DNA of 6,673 nt from an uncultured Bacilli bacterium (GTDB lineage Bacteria > Bacillota_I > Bacilli_A > RF39 > UBA660): positions 1 to 6,673 of the forward strand of contig CAKOKV010000053.1 of NCBI GenBank assembly GCA_934095805.1, given 5' to 3'. Positions within the stretch are counted from its first letter, which is position 1, and every line of letters starts with the position of its first letter. Made by a program: the position numbers and the translations under genes. Under the pieces are notes generated by a model. That model was not told the DNA's origin, ran no database searches, and saw only the letters and a list, made by a program, of their open reading frames with translations. This document shows positions 4,028 through 6,673 of this stretch, piece by piece.

Positions 4028-4631
4028 ATTCTATATTTACTTTAAATGAATACCATACAGTTCCTTCATCATATTTAGCATGTATTACTATGATATACTC
4101 ACCTTCATCTAAGTTTAATCTTATAGATTTATCTCTTTTTATATATCCTAACTCTTTATAAACTTGTTTATCTTTATATACTTCTATTTTAGTAACATCC
4201 ATATTATTTTCATGATATATTTTTTCATTCTTTTTTATGGTTAAACTATCTTTATATTTTATATCTGTTGGATCTACTGCTAGTGCTGTTTCACATGTTC
4301 GAGTAGTATTATTATCTACATCTACTTTACACCAACTATATGATCCAATTTGTGCTCTTATTTTTTCTGTTTTATCACTATTTAATATATAAAGATCATA
4401 AGGCATTATTTTTCTATAATAATCTAATGTATGAAAGTTTGTTGGAAATATATGAAAATCTGTTGCTTCATAAAAACCGCTTTCATAATTTTCATCTATT
4501 GTATGCCATTTAATTACTTTATAAAGTATTGCTGAATATTCTTTTGTACCACCATCTTTATAAGTTTTCTTTATTGGAAATAATAATATAACTAATACAA
4601 CTATTATTATTAATATCTTTTTTAATTTCAT
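4026..4631 (-). CDS. Membrane-anchored extracytoplasmic protein linked to the ABC exporter
   Basis: 201 residues. A basic start (MKLKK) leads into one hydrophobic segment (about 6-20) with no lipobox cysteine, so it is best read as an N-terminal anchor or uncleaved signal with the rest outside the membrane. The first folded part, KDGGTKEYSAILYKVIKWH (25-43), resembles small hypothetical proteins of Clostridia that I have no name for. C101 and C113 could form a disulfide. The C-terminal 60 residues look beta-rich, ending in YIIVIHAKYDEGTVWYSFKV. The ATG lies 2 nt after the permease stop, with AAAGGAG (4640-4646) inside the end of the permease gene. Translation is probably coupled, suggesting a partner or immunity-like role for the transporter. 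Function unknown. Confidence 0.75.
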   Translation of the reverse strand: MKLKKILIIIVVLVILLFPIKKTYKDGGTKEYSAILYKVIKWHTIDENYESGFYEATDFHIFPTNFHTLDYYRKIMPYDLYILNSDKTEKIRAQIGSYSWCKVDVDNNTTRTCETALAVDPTDIKYKDSLTIKKNEKIYHENNMDVTKIEVYKDKQVYKELGYIKRDKSIRLNLDEGEYIIVIHAKYDEGTVWYSFKVNIE

Positions 4632-4633
4632 AA

Positions 4634-5971
4634 TTATTTCTCCTTTAATGATTTAAATATTTTTTTCCATAATTTACTAGATGAATAATTTAATATTCCT
4701 GCTTTATATATTCTAAGTCCATATTTGTATAATAATGCACATGTACCACCAAGTAAGGCAATTGATATTATTAAATCAAGTATTGTCATTTCACCAAGTG
4801 TATATAGTACTGGTGCTAAAATACCTGATATAAATGGTATAAATGCAGCTATTTTTATAAATGTTGCTCCTTGATATACTGATGCATATATTGCTAAATA
4901 ATAACCTACCATTAAGAATACCATAACCGGGGTTTGAATTTGGTTATAATCTTCCATGTTAGTTGTCATACTAGCAAGTACTCCAATAAATAATGAATAA
5001 GCAAAGAAACTAAGTAGCATTAAAATTATAAAGAATGGAATACCATTTAATATAGTTGTAGCAAGTTCACTGCTTGTAAACATATTTATATATTCTGTTA
5101 TTTTTCCTACTTCACTTGTTCCAACAACACCTGCCATATTATTTGAAGTTAAAAGTCTTATTACTATACCGATAACGGAATAAACTATTAATAAAACTCC
5201 TTGAAGTATAGCAAATACATTAGCTGATATTAATTTTGACATAAAATGTGCTTGTGGAGATACACTTGATATAATAATTTCCATACTTTTAGTACTTTTT
5301 TCTTCATTTATTTCAGCACCTATCATTTGTACTATTAATAATATTAATACAAAGAATGGTACAATAAATACTATTATTATTACATTACCAATCATTTCAA
5401 TTAATTCTTGATTTTCATTTATATCTTCATTTAAATATATTCTATTTATTTCAACTGGATTATATATACTAGTAAGTAATTCTGAACTTATATTTGCTTC
5501 TTTTAATGCCATATTTGATTTTGTTGTATTAATAGCATTTATAATATCTTGATATAATAATTTATCCATTTTTTCATATGATATTACTTCTGCATCAAAC
5601 ATTTTATCTAATGATTTATTCTCTACTTTAGTTAAATTAATTATTACATCCTTTGTTTTATCTTTAATGATATCTTCTTTTAGTTCTTCTATTGTTTTAT
5701 CTGCTTTTTTGATTTCGGTATTATAACTTTCTAAAATATCTTTATAGCCACTATTTAATGTAGTTTCTAATTCATTATAAATTCCTACATTATCAACAAC
5801 ATATACATTTATTTTATCTTCAAAGTCACCACCAAATAATTTAACTATTGAATCTAAATTTATAAGACCAACTATTATTATAAGTAATATTAAATTTATT
5901 ATTTTAAATGATTTAGTACATACTTTCTTTTTAATACTATCTTTTGTAAGAAATTTAAATTTATTTTTCAT
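4634..5971 (-). CDS. NatB-like ABC-2 transporter permease
   Basis: Positions count from the GTG at 5980. It has the plan of the ABC-2 permease family that includes NatB (PF12698, COG1668): one N-terminal membrane helix (about 27-45), a large extracytoplasmic domain (about 50-190) with a charged, probably coiled part around 85-115, then about six helices from 195 to 425. The loop GAEINEEKSTKSMEIIISSVSP (221-242) is the cytoplasmic signature of the family, after which F246 and K249 align with its usual continuation. The ATG at 5969-5971 is preferred because AGGTGA lies five bases upstream; the GTG at 5978-5980 falls within that site. It overlaps the ATPase gene by 11 nt. NatAB exports sodium in Bacillus subtilis, but relatives move other substrates, so the cargo is open. 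Confidence 0.9.
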   Translation of the reverse strand: MKNKFKFLTKDSIKKKVCTKSFKIINLILLIIIVGLINLDSIVKLFGGDFEDKINVYVVDNVGIYNELETTLNSGYKDILESYNTEIKKADKTIEELKEDIIKDKTKDVIINLTKVENKSLDKMFDAEVISYEKMDKLLYQDIINAINTTKSNMALKEANISSELLTSIYNPVEINRIYLNEDINENQELIEMIGNVIIIVFIVPFFVLILLIVQMIGAEINEEKSTKSMEIIISSVSPQAHFMSKLISANVFAILQGVLLIVYSVIGIVIRLLTSNNMAGVVGTSEVGKITEYINMFTSSELATTILNGIPFFIILMLLSFFAYSLFIGVLASMTTNMEDYNQIQTPVMVFLMVGYYLAIYASVYQGATFIKIAAFIPFISGILAPVLYTLGEMTILDLIISIALLGGTCALLYKYGLRIYKAGILNYSSSKLWKKIFKSLKEK

Positions 5972-6671
5972 ATGCTTCACCTACTTTACTTATAAATATT
6001 TCATTTAAAGTTGGTTCTTCAACTACAAATTTTGTTACATTATTACATTTAGATATTTTTTTAAATACTGAATCTACATATTTAATATCAGATATTTTAA
6101 TAGTATATTCATTTTTATTTTTTTCTATACTTTCTACTCCATCTATTTTTTTAATTTCTTCTATATCTAAATCTGCGACTACTTTTATATTTTTCTTTCT
6201 AAAATCTTCTTTTATTTTAGTTAGTTTTCCTTCTAAAACTGTGTTACCATGAACTAGTATAATTAATGAGTCACAAAAATATTCTATATGTTCCATCATA
6301 TGTGATGAGAATATTATCATAGTTTTTTGTTTTTTTAGTCTTAATATTATTTTTTTAAACATTTCTACATTTATTGGATCTAATCCACTGAAAGGTTCAT
6401 CTAATATTAATAGTTTTGGTTCATGTAAAATACTTATTATAAATTGTATTTTTTGTTGATTTCCTTTTGATAATTCTTTTATTTTTTTATTTTTATAATC
6501 TGTTATATTAAATTCTTCTAAATATTTATCTAATCTTTCTTCAACTTGCTTTTCTGTAAGTCCTTTTAGTACTCCATAATAAATTGCTTGTTCTAAAACT
6601 GTTTTTGATGGTAATAAACATCTATCTTCTGTTAAAAAACATATTTGATCAGTAATACTATAATCTATTTT
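5961..6671 (-). CDS. NatA-like ABC transporter ATPase, N-terminus off window
   Basis: The frame is open from the window edge to TAA at 5961-5963, giving 236 visible residues. From the edge come a Q-loop/helical stretch (CFLTEDRCLLPSKTVLEQA), the ABC signature LSKGNQQK, Walker B with catalytic glutamate (LLILDEP), the D-loop SGLDP, and the H-loop histidine in FSSHMMEH. The last roughly 80 residues match the DUF4162 accessory domain found at the end of NatA-type ATPases. Walker A lies beyond the window. The protein would power the adjacent permease at the cytoplasmic face. An ATG at 6360-6362 is an internal methionine after the D-loop, not the start. The 11-nt overlap with the permease shows cotranscription. 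Substrate not determinable. Confidence 0.92.
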   Translation of the reverse strand, partial: KIDYSITDQICFLTEDRCLLPSKTVLEQAIYYGVLKGLTEKQVEERLDKYLEEFNITDYKNKKIKELSKGNQQKIQFIISILHEPKLLILDEPFSGLDPINVEMFKKIILRLKKQKTMIIFSSHMMEHIEYFCDSLIILVHGNTVLEGKLTKIKEDFRKKNIKVVADLDIEEIKKIDGVESIEKNKNEYTIKISDIKYVDSVFKKISKCNNVTKFVVEEPTLNEIFISKVGEAYEK

Positions 6672-6673
6672 TT

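Noticed and set aside
5961..6362. ATPase gene starting at ATG 6360-6362
   Set aside because: The frame continues upstream to the window edge and encodes the ABC signature, Walker B and D-loop before this ATG. It is an internal methionine.
1..6673. CRISPR array, tRNA or rRNA genes, insertion sequences, recoded TGA
   Set aside because: No regularly spaced repeats, no cloverleaf or rRNA motifs, and no transposase-like ORF were seen. Every CDS that ends in the window ends in TAA and Trp is TGG, so the standard bacterial code fits.

Overview
The window is very AT-rich Bacillota-type DNA. Shine-Dalgarno sites are strong, TTG/GTG starts occur, every CDS that ends in the window ends in TAA, and the sigma-A-like promoters are easy to recognise. 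TGG encodes Trp, so there is no sign of a recoded TGA. All supported genes lie on the minus strand, so transcription runs from high to low coordinates. Species cannot be assigned; an uncultured gut-type Clostridia or Bacilli lineage would fit.

The right half (about 4026-6673) is an ABC-2 exporter operon: the C-terminal part of a NatA-like ATPase (cut by the window edge), a NatB-like permease, and a small membrane-anchored extracytoplasmic protein. These are tightly packed (11-nt overlap, then a 2-nt gap) and end at a hairpin overlapping the last stop codon. Next come two single genes, each with its own good promoter: a protein-kinase-like protein (3219-3935) and a HAD-family 5'(3')-deoxyribonucleotidase-like phosphatase that starts with TTG (2582-3157).

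The left part (1-2580) looks like accessory DNA of the kind seen in defence islands. It holds a short DUF4238 protein (2030-2302) behind a possible terminator hairpin in its leader, a NERD-HRDC putative nuclease (962-1966) whose promoter is overlapped by a 9-bp inverted repeat, and the N-terminal 193 residues of a Ymh-type HEPN protein with an RNPLSH motif (3-581). The last is preceded by a tiny overlapping ORF.

The most interesting signal is not protein coding. Directly after the HAD stop codon, a TTGACA-18-TATAAT promoter leads into about 95 nt that fold into three clean hairpins, with an unpaired C-rich stretch (CCCCCU) before the terminator. This is the layout of a trans-acting regulatory RNA. 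Its 3' module (CCCCTGA, GAGAGC hairpin, ATTTTTATTTGTTT tail) recurs about 1.67 kb away in the same orientation at 771-810, downstream of the NERD gene. The two copies therefore bracket the DUF4238/NERD pair.
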